64,000 nt of DNA from positions 8,556,501 to 8,620,500 of the forward strand of contig JAVUNC010000019.1 of NCBI GenBank assembly GCA_032173965.1, read 5' to 3'. The notes below the pieces were generated by a model. It worked only from the letters and a program-made list of their open reading frames with translations, was not told the DNA's origin and ran no database searches. Position numbers and translations under genes: made by a program. How positions within the stretch are numbered: the first letter of the stretch is position 1; each line of letters begins with the position of its first letter. Source of the DNA: Sitta carolinensis (taxonomy: Eukaryota; Chordata; Aves; Passeriformes; Sittidae). This document shows, piece after piece, positions 36,669 to 49,560 of the stretch.

Positions 36669-38963
36669 CTGTGATAAAACAAGCAGTGTTCTTGTAGAGG
36701 ATGGAAATGTGAACAAGATCATATCAGACAAGCAGGATGTAAACTCTCAGCAGTTCTTACACTCTACAGTAACTATGTTAATATTGTGTGGGTTTGAAAT
36801 ACAATGGGATAAAAACACACATTTCCAGTGGATGCAGAGTACTGGTGTGCTGCAAGTGCCACATAAAGCTGGGGTGGTTGGCTGGTGCAGAAATAGACTT
36901 TTTAAATCTTGTAGGAAAGGATCTTTGGCAGTTCTCCCTCCCTTGAGAGGGGCCAGCAGTAAAATTGCCTTTTCCATGGCCACACCACCACAGCTTACTC
37001 ATCCTGTTGTTATTTAAAACTCCCCATGCTTTTTCCTCCTCTTTCACTTCTAACTGATGAACGATTAACTTGTAGCTCAATACTTTGTTGTTCTGAAGGA
37101 TGTGATTTTACACGTGATCCTGATGAATTCCTCCCTGTACTCCTACCCAATCCACAGGGTCATCCAGCTCCACACCCTCATTTTCTCCATACTGGCGATG
37201 CCTCCTTTCTTTTTGTGATATCTGACCGGGGCACCTCTGCTTTCTGAGCTACTCCTGGGCTACAGTTTTGCTGCTGTTCATTAACAAGTCTCAAAAGAGA
37301 CAAGACTTGCAATCAACCAGCTCATCAACTAGAAGCAAAATGTTGGTTTTCTATTCCTGGCAGGTTGCATCTGAAGCCCTGGCTTCCTCTTGTAGCTACC
37401 TACAGCCTTCATCCTGAATCAGAATCTGGGAGAAGGTTATACCTACTGATTTATAAAGAAAACAAGAGCAACAAGAACAGTCAGGCAGAATGCTAGCAGA
37501 AAAAAGAGAGGAAGGAGATGCCAAAATAATCTGCAACAGCAATGTCCAAACCACCAGAAGGAAGAATGATAAATGTCTCAGTCCCCACAGATAAAAGGAA
37601 ATATTTGGAGTCATACCGTTATTCTAACCCACAATGGTACATCTTGTTGACATATAAAATAGATCCTAATAGCAAAATACATCCTCAGTAAAATGAACAA
37701 CTCTATGCTTTTTTTCTGCAGCTGTAACAAATAATTGATTAATAGTGCACAAGCCAAGAAGAAATAGCATGTATGACACCATATTCATATTTTTTCAGAC
37801 AGATAAAGTAAAGTTTTAAGGCCTCGTGTTCCTTCTTTGCAGACTGGTAAATTCCATCTGTTAAAAATGAGTTTCCAGTTGGCATACAGAAAATGACTGC
37901 ACTGTTGTATAAGCATCTCCACTAAGCTTTGTCATTTATTTCTGTAATTAAAACCATTTTGAGAAAGACGTATTCAGTTCAAGCAAATTACATGTTATAA
38001 TAAAACAATTCTAATAACAATCCAGAAGTTATTAATGAATACTCAAATCTATATAGGACAGTATTAACTGGAGTAGCTCCTGAACAGGATTATTGCAATT
38101 TTCAGGCTTTTAAATGTGTAAATGTGTTTTCTGCACAGAATGTGGCAGTTACATTTGCATAAGAATCATAAATCCAATCCAGAAATGTAATTTGATTTTT
38201 CTCAATAACCAGTCTTAATTTATCAAGGGCTCTGAACATCTGAACTGGTGGAGCAGAGGATAATGATATGTCTTTTTCATGGGATTTAGTAGCTAGAAAC
38301 AAGGAGAGAACTGAAGGATGAAATTTTTAAAACAACTTGTATTGATTGCAAAAACACTTATTACCATTTCTTAGAGAGGCCTGCCTAGTGTTTGCCAGCC
38401 TCTCCTCAGCTCTCCAATCCCAATAAAAGTATCACAGAACTAACAAAAATCTCTTCCTATTTTGATTAATTGTTTTGAAAATATGAAAATTTTGTATCTC
38501 CCAGAGCCCTTCCTAACAGAACGTACTGTGGCTAAAAGCCTACTGGCAAATCATTCCACACAGATGCCTTAAGCATGTGCTCACACAAAGAGCCAAAAAA
38601 GCAACTTCTGACTAAGGGCTTTTGCTTTTGGAAGTGTAAGTATTGGCAGACAACCTTCCTCACTCAATTTCTGCTTATTAAAGACCATCCCTTCCCAGGT
38701 ATCTTTAGAAGAGTTAACTCCAGCAATTAACACCCTGACCCTAGAAACATCGAGTTCCAAAGGGACCATGCAGCTTGGTCCAGAAGCTCTGGAGATATTC
38801 AGCAATTTGATTCCAGTCAAGACATGCAGTAAGATGAGGCAATGGTGCAACCCACTTTGGCCAGAAAACTTCTTCCCATAATTTCATCAAGACTGATGAA
38901 TGAGACAACAGTAAGGATCATGACCTCATAAATCTGTGGGAGTTGTGACCTTTCAAGCACAAG

Positions 38964-39041
38964 ATGATCATTCCATGATCATTTATCCTCTGACAAGGAC
39001 AGGCTATGAAGATAAAACCCAGCATATGATAAAATGATCAT
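38964..39041. repeat. Cluster of three ATGATCAT palindromes
   Basis: The 8-bp palindrome occurs at 38964-38971, 38975-38982 and 39034-39041. The first two start 11 bases apart, about one helical turn. A related GGATCATGACC lies just upstream (about 38915-38925). No transposon end or known array was recognised, so the function is unknown and chance is possible. Confidence 0.75.
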
Positions 39042-41269
39042 GCCCTTTGTGACATCAGAAGTCTTCTGTTAGAAAAGGGCTACACAAATCCACAGTATTG
39101 TCATTGTTGGTTTATTACATGAAAACCTGTAACTTCTGTGGCAAAAATAATGTTCTTTTAGAAGCACTCAACAGAATGTTCAGAAATTAAACATTTTACC
39201 AATGAAATAGCCAAACTCCCGGATAGCTGGACCATGGGAAGAGAGTGGTACAAGAGACACTGTAAAGTAGTAAGCTCTTGAGGAATAAGATGAGCTATTT
39301 GCAAAGGTATTCAGCTAGTAATTGTATGTGTGGTTAAACATCCTGGTCTCCAAAGAAATTCCTATCACAAAAGCCTACAAAACAGGCTTATTTCAGTCTA
39401 AGAAGCAGAAAGATGGTAATTTTATATTGGCACACGGGGTTACATTCATGCATCTTTTTCTCTTACAAGCAGTGGCTTCTGTGAACACTTTTACAGCTGA
39501 AACCCAAGAAATACCTCAACCAATTACAGTCCCTGTGCTGAAATTTGACAGGTGCAACACATTCTTTGCTACAAAGAACGAATCACCTTTCTCAGAGGTG
39601 ATTACTGCATCTTGCTTTACAAAGACCACACCATGTTTTTTTTTTCCAGGGTAAACCAGTGCCGTGACCAAGTGACTGAATGGTGACTCAAGAGTCTAAA
39701 ATTAGCTGACCTATCCCAGGTCTGAGACGTGTCACTCCACCTATGACATCCACAAGAACTGGTTCCCAATGCCTTTCCTTCTTGCCATAATTAGAAGCCT
39801 TGAGGGTTGTTTTGTTGGTTTTTTTTTTAATACTAAAGAAATAAACTCTCTCCCAAACAAAAGCTCTAAGCAAATCTGGTTCCTCTATGACAGGTGACTA
39901 AATCACAAGAAAACTCATATAATGCCCTAACTTTACAGTGAGACAAAGGATGGTCTTTGTGATTCTTTTAAGTAAGTGAATATTTGATATTTACTTTCAC
40001 TCAAAAGCTTTTAGACTCCTCTGTTCTCAGCCCCTTTCTCCCCCTCCTATATTTTTTAAAACCACAGTAAAAGAAATAAAACAAAGGAAAGAAGGAATGA
40101 AAGATTATATCGTTTTTTGGCAAAAAATGGCACTGCAGATTTGAAACCCCCTTAAAGCAGAAATATATGGAAAAATACAAAAGAAGACAGGTTCCATATG
40201 AATTTACTTTCACAGGAAAACCTCACATCAAACCTCTCTGAGATCCTTTCCCTGGCAATCACAGAAGGGGCTCACCAAATCAGCAGCCTAACCAGGCTGG
40301 AGTTTTGGCCTAGATGAGTGGGTGGTGAACAGAGACTTCCATTTGCACTGTTAGGTTGCTGGCATGGTCTAGCTCACGGCACACATGATCTGCCCAGAGC
40401 AATAGAGCCTCCTCATGCCCTCACACTTGCATGCACCATATAAAAAAGTCCATTCAAAAGGACAGCTACTCCTAGCATTGACAGGAGTATCCCTCTCTAC
40501 ATATGCTGACTTCGAAACTTTGAAACGTTTCACTGCTGAAATCAATCACCTCAGTGTTCCCAGGAAGGGGGGTAGAAAAAGGCTTTTATTACTGCAAGAG
40601 AACAACAGACCCATGGGGATATAGCAGTTGCAAGGATGCTGCTAAAGTTCAATGAGAAATGGCAGCTTGAGAAATGTTGTTGCTTCAGAAAAATAAAAGG
40701 GCAATAGGTTTGGAGGGTGAAAAATAGTAATGATGAAATAAGCTAAGCAAAAGGGAGGAAGGATTCAGAGAGCAATCAAGTAAATGTTTTCAGGATAGGA
40801 AAAAAATCTAGAAATATAGAGCTAATAATGAAAAATAGGACAATTAATGAAAAATACAAACAAAACACATATGGAAAATCTAAGAAATGGACTGTTGTAT
40901 GGGTGGGAGCAAACATAAAGATAACAATGTCAGATATATTATGCTGCTAAAGCTTTTTATTTTCTCATGTCCCTTTGCTTTCCAAACTCTTGCAAAACAT
41001 TACCTCATCTGTTTGGCTTGGGTTTTCTTTTTCCCTAGTGTGCAAACTCACATTTCTCATCATTGTCTTTTCCACTGCAGACAACAGCCCTCTTCTCTAG
41101 CCAGAGCACCATCAGAGAGGCAATGTCATGCACAGCTGACTGTGTCTTCAAGTGCATTTGTTTGTATTTGCTAAATGCATTTTGAATGTGTTCTGTTCAC
41201 CCACCTCTTCAGAGCAGCAGCTCAGGGAGATGAAACATTGAGAAACGCCTGTTTCACAATCAGTCCCAG

Positions 41270-41283
41270 ACACACACACACAC
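41270..41283. repeat. (CA)7 microsatellite
   Basis: Short perfect dinucleotide run in otherwise plain sequence. Confidence 0.9.
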
Positions 41284-42570
41284 TCCATGTTTCTATAAGG
41301 AGTTCTAAGTAATCAGAGGAAAATGGACACGTTCCATATTGTTTAATCAGTGGATAATGCAAAAACACAAAATGTCTTCTCTGAAAGTAATCTGTCATCT
41401 CTGTAGCCACTAACTTGCAATTCTTTTTGAAGAAGCTTCAGCTTGTTTTAGCATAGAAAATGCACTAAAATCCTGAGTAAATTGGCTTATTTACTTACAT
41501 ATATTCTTTGCAACATTTATGTTTTGCCAAATAATGCAGTTATACTGATAAAAAAGGTTTCTCTTACAAACTGTTGCAGTTTACTTTCTAAGATTCAAAG
41601 GATGTTCTAATGGAGTCAGGCCTCTTCAGTGTGTTAAAATAATCTGCACCTTCAATGCTGTAAGCACAGATGTGTTCACACCTTTGCTTTTACCCAACAA
41701 AAAAAAACTATTTTGGGGGTATTCACTTTATGGTGCAAGAAATGACCACAGAGCTGTTCCTGTGATTTAAGGGTTTGCCACAGAGATACTTAACCTGAAC
41801 CAGAATCACATGCAAATTTCATAGCCTTCCTATTAATACATATCTTTGACCGAAGATCAGCCATTTACGATTTTTAACCACTGTTTCTTTCACTGCTGAA
41901 CCTCTCCCAGATGTCCCCATGACTTTAGGATACAGCCCTTCAAATTTACTTTGTAATGTGCCTTGTGCATTTCATAAATCAAGCCTGAACTCTACATTCT
42001 ACAAATTACTCCTGAAAATAACCTCACTCATCTTTTGAAGTATGATCTGCTTGCTTGATGAAATACTAAGATTTTTTCCTTAATGTGTCCTGGTCAAATT
42101 CATAATTATAACACATATTCTACTAAATTTTCCATGCAATAATTAGATGATAATAACTTGATGATTCCCCTGAACAAGGCAGAGAATAGGACCTGTATAA
42201 AATCTCCTCTTTCTGGTGCACCATTGCAGGGTTGGAACCTGACTACTTGCATATAAATACAGAAAATTGAACAAAGTTACATTATACCATCAGAAGGAAA
42301 TTCTGAATAAACTCTTCAGTGACAGGAGGTTCAGATGCAATCCAGATAAAACAACCTCCTTTGTGGAGAATTGTTGAAATTACTCAGATGCAGCTTAACT
42401 TAGTGTCTGGTTTGACAGGGAAAACTGCAAGCTCGTAACTCTGCCACCAAGATTTCAAAGAAAAATTAATTTAGGTGCACGGAAGTTTTTGTCAAGTAGA
42501 GGAGCTTTAGATTACTTTTTTTTAAAAAAAAGATAAAATTATTTCCCACAGTTTGTTTAATGTCTTTGTC

Positions 42571-43235
42571 AGTGTCATGGACAGTGGGATTGAGCACACC
42601 CTCAGCAGGTTTGCTGATCACACCAAGCTGTGGGAAAGGATGGAGGGAAAGGAAAGGATGCCATCCACAGGGACCTGGATGGACTTGAAAGCTGGGCCCA
42701 GGCAAACCTCATGAAATTCAACAAGGCCAAATGCAAGGTCCTGCCCATGGGTTAGGGCAATCCTAAGCACAAATACAGGCTGGGTGGAGAATGGATTGAG
42801 AGCAGCTCTGAAGAGAACCTGGGATGTTGGTTGATGAGAAGCTTGGTGTCACCCAGCAAAGTGCACTTGCAGCCCAGAAAGCCAACCAGATCCTGGGCTG
42901 CATCCAAAGCAGCATGGCCAGCAGGATGAGGGAGGGGATTGTGCCCCTCTGCTGGTGATTCTCTGTCTGCTGAGACCCCTTTTGTGTCCAGCACTGGAGC
43001 CCACAACATTGGAAGGACATCAACCTGCTGGACATCCAGAGGAGGGCCCCAGAGATGACCAGAGGGCTGGAACACCTCTCCTATGAGAAAAGGCTGAGAT
43101 CATTGGAGTTATTCAGCCTGGAGAAGAAAAGGCTCCAGGGACATCTCATCAGGCCTTTCAGAACCTAAATGGGTCCTACAAGAAAGGTGAAGGGGGATTT
43201 TTTACAAGGGCATTCAATGAAAGGGAAAGGTGGAG
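42571..43235 (+). mobile_element. CR1 retrotransposon, internal fragment lacking its 3' end
   Basis: About 660 bases of CR1 in plus orientation, covering the C-terminal part of the reverse-transcriptase ORF and a little beyond. It begins within the segment around the conserved FADDTKL motif and continues through the region shared with the minus-strand copy (the LSYEKRL and FSLEKKRL blocks). It fades near 43200-43235, after the TTTTTTACAAGGGCAT block. The 3' untranslated region and the ATTCTATGA-type terminus are absent. Since CR1 normally loses its 5' end, the missing 3' end implies a later deletion or rearrangement. The right border is approximate because the last bases (to about 43280) diverge. 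Confidence 0.92.
42574..43168 (+). pseudogene. Decayed CR1 reverse-transcriptase C-terminal fragment
   Basis: This is the remnant of the CR1 ORF2 protein, the endonuclease-reverse transcriptase that copies the element at its target site. Readable pieces in order are [18 protein letters not shown] (about 42577-42630), [16 protein letters not shown] (about 42700-42746), AQKANQILGCI (about 42871-42903) and GLEHLSYEKRLRSLELFS (about 43064-43118). The frame breaks after the first piece, a stop lies near 42753, another follows near 42957, and the last piece ends in a stop near 43167. In the first piece the usual Asp-Asp of FADDTKL reads Asp-His. The polymerase catalytic core upstream is missing altogether, so the fragment is inactive. 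Apparent minus-strand frames here (107 and 90 codons at 42752-43075) are antisense shadows. Confidence 0.9.
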
Positions 43236-46200
43236 AAAAATTACCTCTGCACTGAGGGCAGAGGGGAGAAAGGATATCAAGACAAGACAAACTAGTGCAT
43301 AAATAATTTTTGTGAATAAATCCCATATAATGTAGTTGTAGTGATACCTGACAATTATATAAAGATTATTCTATCAAATTAATTTGAAAATATTTTTTGT
43401 TTTACTTCAATGGTGCCTCAGAAAACCCAAGCCAGAATACTGTATTTCTAATTAAATCTACAGGATGGTTCAAAACCTATTGGAAGGTTATAATTTTAAG
43501 TAAATTATATAGTGACCTTTTCATAGTGCTTAAGGAAGCAAAACTTGGGCTATGTATTTTTCAAGCAGTGCAGCACACTTTTAATTTAGGAAAATGTATG
43601 CACGAGATTTTCAGAACAATCTAAATTATTCTGCACTAGTCAAGATTTCAGGAGTCACATCTATTATTGTAATATTTTTCCCACAGAGTGCTTGTTTCGT
43701 GTCTACACAGAAATAGGCCCTGAAATGTCAAAGAATACGGGAGGGGGGTGGTTTCTTGTTGACTTGTGAGGTTACAGGTTGCCAGACTCACATGGCAAGA
43801 ACAACTGCAAGGCCAGATGACAATCAAACTCCACTCTTAATTACTTCTGCTGCCGAGTCTAAATCTCTGCCCAGCTTGTGCTGCGATTGTGTCGTGCCAC
43901 ATCTCACTGATACGTGTCAAGGGACCGTGTCCTTCGCTCTGGACCAACATTCCGAGGCATCAACAGGGATAAATCCAGTGTGGGCATTGTCGCAGGTGCT
44001 GAGACCTTGCTTGATATGTGTACATATGCATGTCAACCTAGATAATATACTTGGGCATGGCAGGCAGAAGAGAACATAAATCAATGTCAAGACAGGCTGC
44101 TCTGCACAGCCTGGAAGACTCACGGTGCTGTACTTAATCCAGGTGCCATTTTATTCCAAATGAGATTTTGATTAAGAATTATTATGCCTCAAAGTCTTTT
44201 AACCCCAAGCCCTCATCTTTTTGACTGCCACTTGAAAACATGTGTTCTGATTAATAAAGTAACCTCACAGAGATTACAACCACAGAGGCATTAGCTAAAC
44301 CCCACTTGACATGAACACAAGAAGCCAATGGTATTTGTCAATCTGACTTTCTAGTGTAGTTAAGTGTTACTGTGACACAGATAGAAACACACAGTAACAC
44401 ACACAACAGGAGTTTAGGCAGAGAAGAAGAAAGAAGTCTTTACTGTTGACCTTGTATATATGTTTCTGAACAGTGATCAGAGATTGGACAGAGAAGTTCC
44501 CACCTCTCCATCTCCACTGGTCACTTGAGAAGTCCATCAGGTGATCTCTTTTACAAAGGAATGCAAACATGATTCTTGTTTATTTTACAATTCATGCGAA
44601 CTGACTCCACTATACTAAAACAAATCAGAAGGCCTATTTTCAGGGACAACAGTTAAGATATATTTTGTCTGTAACTATGTTTTTAAACTGTTTGCTACTT
44701 GCATATTTGCTATGAAGAAACAAGCATACTTTTCATTAGGCAAAAGGTTGAAAATAATTTTGACGTATAAATAGCATCAGACAGCTAAATTTAGCATGCT
44801 AAAGGGTAGGAGAGGTCTAGTAAGTGTAACTTAGGCTCGTACTAGTTTTCAAACAAAGAAGAATAAATTTCTTCTAAGTGCTTGGTGCTGGATGCTTGCC
44901 TATTAAAAATGGACCCTTATAAAAACAAAATTCCAACTACTTCTGTGAGCTGCAGTCTTTCTCAGGATCGGTGTTCTGACTGGTTTTGCCACCCTTACAC
45001 ATCAATGCATAATTTGCAAACAAATAAGAATGTGATGACACTGTTGAAAATTTTATAGGACCATTACTAAACATACCTCTCAAAACCAAAAAATACACAG
45101 CACAATGTGCTCAAATCATTGAGTCACTCAAAACGTAGGCAGGGAGAGGTTTACATGGTAGAAATCCTATAAAGCCTTTCAAGAAAGGCAATCATATCTT
45201 CACTGTGCTTTATTTTTGAAGACCAAATGAAGCATAGCTCCTTTTCCTATCACTCAAATTGGCCATTTTCTTTCATACCTTCATGTTCTATTATTTGTGT
45301 CACTGCAGCTGGAATTGCAGGATTTATTTAGGGACAATACCTTATCAATCATGAAACACAAAGCACAGCATAGCCTCACAGCACATATGTTTTAAACAAT
45401 GTTTTACACCTCATCTTACTTACAGAAGCATCAGATCTGGTAGCCTGAATTAGGGTCTTTAGTGGTAGCTATTAAACATTAAGGATCTTTTTTCCTGTAC
45501 AGTCTCAAATTTTTCATTTTCTGTTTCATTTTCAGTGTTATTTTATTACGTTATGTTATAATGGGAAGACAATCACAGGACATCTTGATGATCTGTGATA
45601 CAGTGCTCCTTCTCAGCCAGATAGAGAAAATGAGTGAAGCATTTCAGGACAATTTTCCAAAACTTCTACCAACCTTTTCTCTCAGACAAAAAAGTGAAAA
45701 ATACTGTTTTCTTTAAGCTTACTTAAAAAGGAGTTCCTGCTTAACTAATCCTACTTCCATCCTATTTACTTCATGTGGAGGCTAAAACTGAACCTATATG
45801 GTTACAATTTAAAGCATCAAAGAGAATACTAGCCCCAGGATATTTGAAGATAAAAAGCCCACCAATCAGACCTCAAAATCCCAAATGGATTTATTTTACA
45901 TGTTCACAAAACCTTTTAAGCATCACTGACACAGAGGCATAAAAATTGCATCTATTTCCCAGCTGAGGGACAGGACACTAAAATGAAGTCTATGCTTTGT
46001 GGATAATTGGCAATGGAGAACATCTGCCCTCCTGCACACTTGAGGGACTACAGATCTTGTGGCTAGCAGTTCATGTGGATGGACTACAGGGCAGCTCTGA
46101 TCACCTGCTGGCCCAGCCTTGGCATCAGCACATTGATGGCTTTGTCCCCAAGGGTCACTTCTTTTCTATTTCCAGAACTCAAAATCTCATTACTGGTTGT

Positions 46201-47139
46201 GAACCAAAAAAAAAATAAGTCCTGTGTGAAGGCAACTCTTCTCATCCATGTGGGATCAAAAGAGACTATTTGAGAGGTAGAGCAAAGAACAGGGACAAGA
46301 TCATTCATTAACTGGCTTTATGCCTTGGGGTAGGAACTACTGGGAGAAATACACTGCACTGTTCTGAGTCCAATGGGAACAAAACATGAAGAGCAAAATA
46401 TGCCCAGAAATGGAAAGGTTTAGCTGCTGGGCCCAGGAGAAGGCTGGCAAGGCAAGTTGAAAGGTTCATGTTTCAGCTTTCTGCACAATTAACACGCCTC
46501 TCTGGGCACTAATTTTGATCCTCTTGGACAATGTTTCTATTTTAACATTGATTGGTAGCAATGCTATAAAAAAATGAAGAAACATGTTGGCTTTGACCCT
46601 ACACTTGAATTTCCTGAATTACTAGCTAAAGATATAAATTGAAAGACTGTCAAGCTCCTGTACCACAGGACAGGTGTTTCTAAAAGCATTTCTGAAGCCT
46701 GACACTGCTGGTTAGAAGAATAGACTTGTCAAAAAGAGGCCAGAGACAGAAAAAAAAACTTGATCCTGAAAGGAGAAATACATAGTAGAAGTCAAAGAAG
46801 GGAAGTTCAAAAAGAAGACTTCGCAAGTGTCTTGTGAAGTGGCTTAAAGGACTTTCAATGGCTAGTTTATCTCTTCACATAACTAAGGAGACTGACCAAG
46901 GTTTCTACTTGCATTTTTCCCATGCTGTTTTATTCTGGATGCCTACACACACAGCTACTCAAATTTACAGCACTGTGATTCAACAGTCAGAATCTGGTCC
47001 CATGTGATCCTAAGAGTGTCTGCTTTCCAGGAAACAGGCACAGGAGGCACTGGAAATCAGGCTTGAGTCACATATATGAAAGCACTTTCAGTGTCCACAA
47101 CCATTAATATCAATATACATTAATATAAATTGAACACAT

Positions 47140-47163
47140 AAAAAAAAAAAAAAAAAAAAAAAA
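47140..47163 (+). repeat. A24 homopolymer
   Basis: Twenty-four uninterrupted A residues after AT-rich DNA containing repeated ATTAATAT-like words. No retroposed body upstream was recognised. Confidence 0.96.
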
Positions 47164-49543
47164 GATGTTGATTTTCCACCTGCATTTTGTGCTGTAAATA
47201 TAAGGACATCTGCTCATCTGGAAAAATTAAATGACAACCCCAAACCTATCAGAAAAAAAAAATAAAGAATTACTGTACTTTTCTTGATATTTAAACTCAC
47301 TGGACTTCTCTGCCCTCTGCAAAAATTATAAGGCATTATTTAAAGGTGTAGTTATTTAAATGCCTGAGGTTGTTAAATTCAGGTTTTTCTCATTTCTCAA
47401 TCTGATTATTATTCAAATCCACTCCTCTTGTTTGATAAAATCAAGGCACCTCTTGGTGTTGTCTGAAAACCATAGCCCGGAAAAAAATAAATAATATCAA
47501 ATATAATTAATAATATGAAAAAGAGTAAGCATTAACAATGTAAAAACACTCAAACTGAGTACAGTGCAACGATAAAATATGTTGGGAAAACCTCAGAATG
47601 CCAATTGACATACAAACTACTTGATAGCTAATAAAATATTTGAATTATTTAAAGCACAGTACATGCAGAAAAAACAGTTGCAATATTTTGTACTAAATTA
47701 TAAAACTCAGATAAATACTGGCAGTGCAGAGTTGTCAAATTTATACCAAAGTTGATGCTATGGGACTGGTTCAAAGTTCACCCATTCAGCGTGAGGTATT
47801 AGGCAGAATAAATTTATTTCTCAACTTCAATTTACAGCTTGTAGGAGAAGTTTTCTTGCAAGGGAATGACATCTCTGCCATCAACAGTGGGTCATAACAA
47901 CCTGATTCCCTGGAACACCCATGACAGGAGAAAGATTACATCCAATAAAACAGAAGTCACCAAAACTCCCCAATTCACAGCAATTGATTCATAATCTATG
48001 AAATGAGGCAAATGATTTACAAAGGTCTCTGTTCAGACAATGAAGGGAGTTAATATCTACAGACTGAAGTGGCATGCACCATTTTTCTAGATTAGCAAGG
48101 ATGACATATATTATTTACCAGCCTGGACATTATTATTCTTTTGAAGCTTCCATTTATGTCCAAAGACAAGCTATAAAACAGAGGGTAGCAGAGCTGTTCA
48201 GACTCACCATTTGTCTTTAACAAATGACCTTCTCATAGGTCTTAAAGTGTCTTGAATATGCAAACTCCATTGTACCAGAACACCTTCAGCCCCACAGGAG
48301 ACCAATAAAGATGACCTGGGAAGCCTTCTATTACAATAATTATTCTAGATGAAAGTACCAGCCATTTCTGAAGTTTATTAATACAGTACTGTATCTTGCT
48401 AATAAATTAGTGTATCAATAAAATGTTAAGGTGACACTCCTATGAAACCCTTGGCTTATTCTTTTCTGGCACATACACATGTGGCCAGTTTTCACTGTAG
48501 GACCTTAAGGTCTTAATGCAATCTGTCACTGTTCTCTACACTCCAGCCTTTGAAAATGCATATATCAGAATTTCACTTCAAGTTTTAAAACGATGAATTT
48601 CTAATTTCTAGCTCTCTGGTCTGCAGAGCAGAACCTGAGAGTATGAACTCTGGGTTGCAAAATGAGGAAGCTATAGTTATGGCAACACTACAAGGGTTGT
48701 GCCTAGCTTTTAATAGCGCTTATCTTGAAGTACTTCTATTATTCATGTTTTTGTTACATCACCTAAAAAGACAGGGACATGCTGCAGAAGAACCAGCAAC
48801 GAATGTAATACCTGGACTACTGATATATAGAGAAGGGCAGATATTTGGTCCTTTTTTTGGAAACAGCAGGAAACTCCATCACTACTGCCACTGCACAAAT
48901 CAGCACCAAGCTAAAGGATAACTTTGTGTCTAGGCCACTGCAGAACAACAGGGGACATGAGTTGTTTTCAGCACTCAAACAGATTTTTAATCTCCAGGCA
49001 CATCCTGCCCTGTTTTTCATCTGCAGAGCTCTCCTTGTGTTAGTAAAAGTATCAGCAGAAGTCAGGAAGAGCTACAGGGTCTGTAGGATTCTTCCCTCCC
49101 ACTCCCTCTCTCCTCATCTCACTTATGTTGGTTTCCCAAAGCTTCAGACCTGAGCAGACGAGGGCAGAAGTACAAGGGGAAATCATCCCAGATGCTGTGG
49201 TTCAGTGTAAACATATCAATCATGACAGGCCATTTCTGATGCATCATAACAGCAGCTGTTGAGTACAATAAATTATGCTTAATATGAAATATAGTTTCCA
49301 TTTACAGATGTAGAAAAACTGTAAGTTCAAGCCAAGAGTCTGGAATTGCATGAAGCAATTGCAATTCAAAGCAAAAACAACCTACCCAAAATGCTGCTAA
49401 GACAAGGGAAAAGCACCCTCTAAAGCACACTGTGACCTTTCAGCAAGATGATAGCCAGTCAATTACCTGGCTGCCATGGAACTCAGACTCTCTCAGTGAG
49501 GCTGATGGCACATGACCTTAGCAACAAGGAGCCATTTGATATT

Positions 49544-49560
49544 AACAACAACAACAACAA
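49544..49560 (+). repeat. (AAC)n microsatellite
   Basis: About five and a half AAC units, followed by further A-rich and CAA-rich sequence to about 49600. Confidence 0.9.

Larger units (their letters stand above)
36669..42570. other. AT-rich noncoding DNA between two CR1 copies, no gene recognised
   Basis: Unique sequence. The 152-codon plus-strand frame at 36559-37017 starts inside the CR1 copy and runs out of it, so it is a chance fusion with flanking DNA. The remaining frames are short. A (CA)7 run lies at 41270-41283, and three ATGATCAT palindromes lie at 38964-39041 (listed separately). Nothing else stands out. Confidence 0.5.

Noticed and set aside
36559..37017. 152-codon plus-strand frame
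   Set aside because: It begins in the antisense strand of the CR1 copy and continues into unrelated flanking DNA, so it is a chance fusion.
42752..43075. 107- and 90-codon minus-strand frames
   Set aside because: They are antisense to the decayed CR1 reverse transcriptase.
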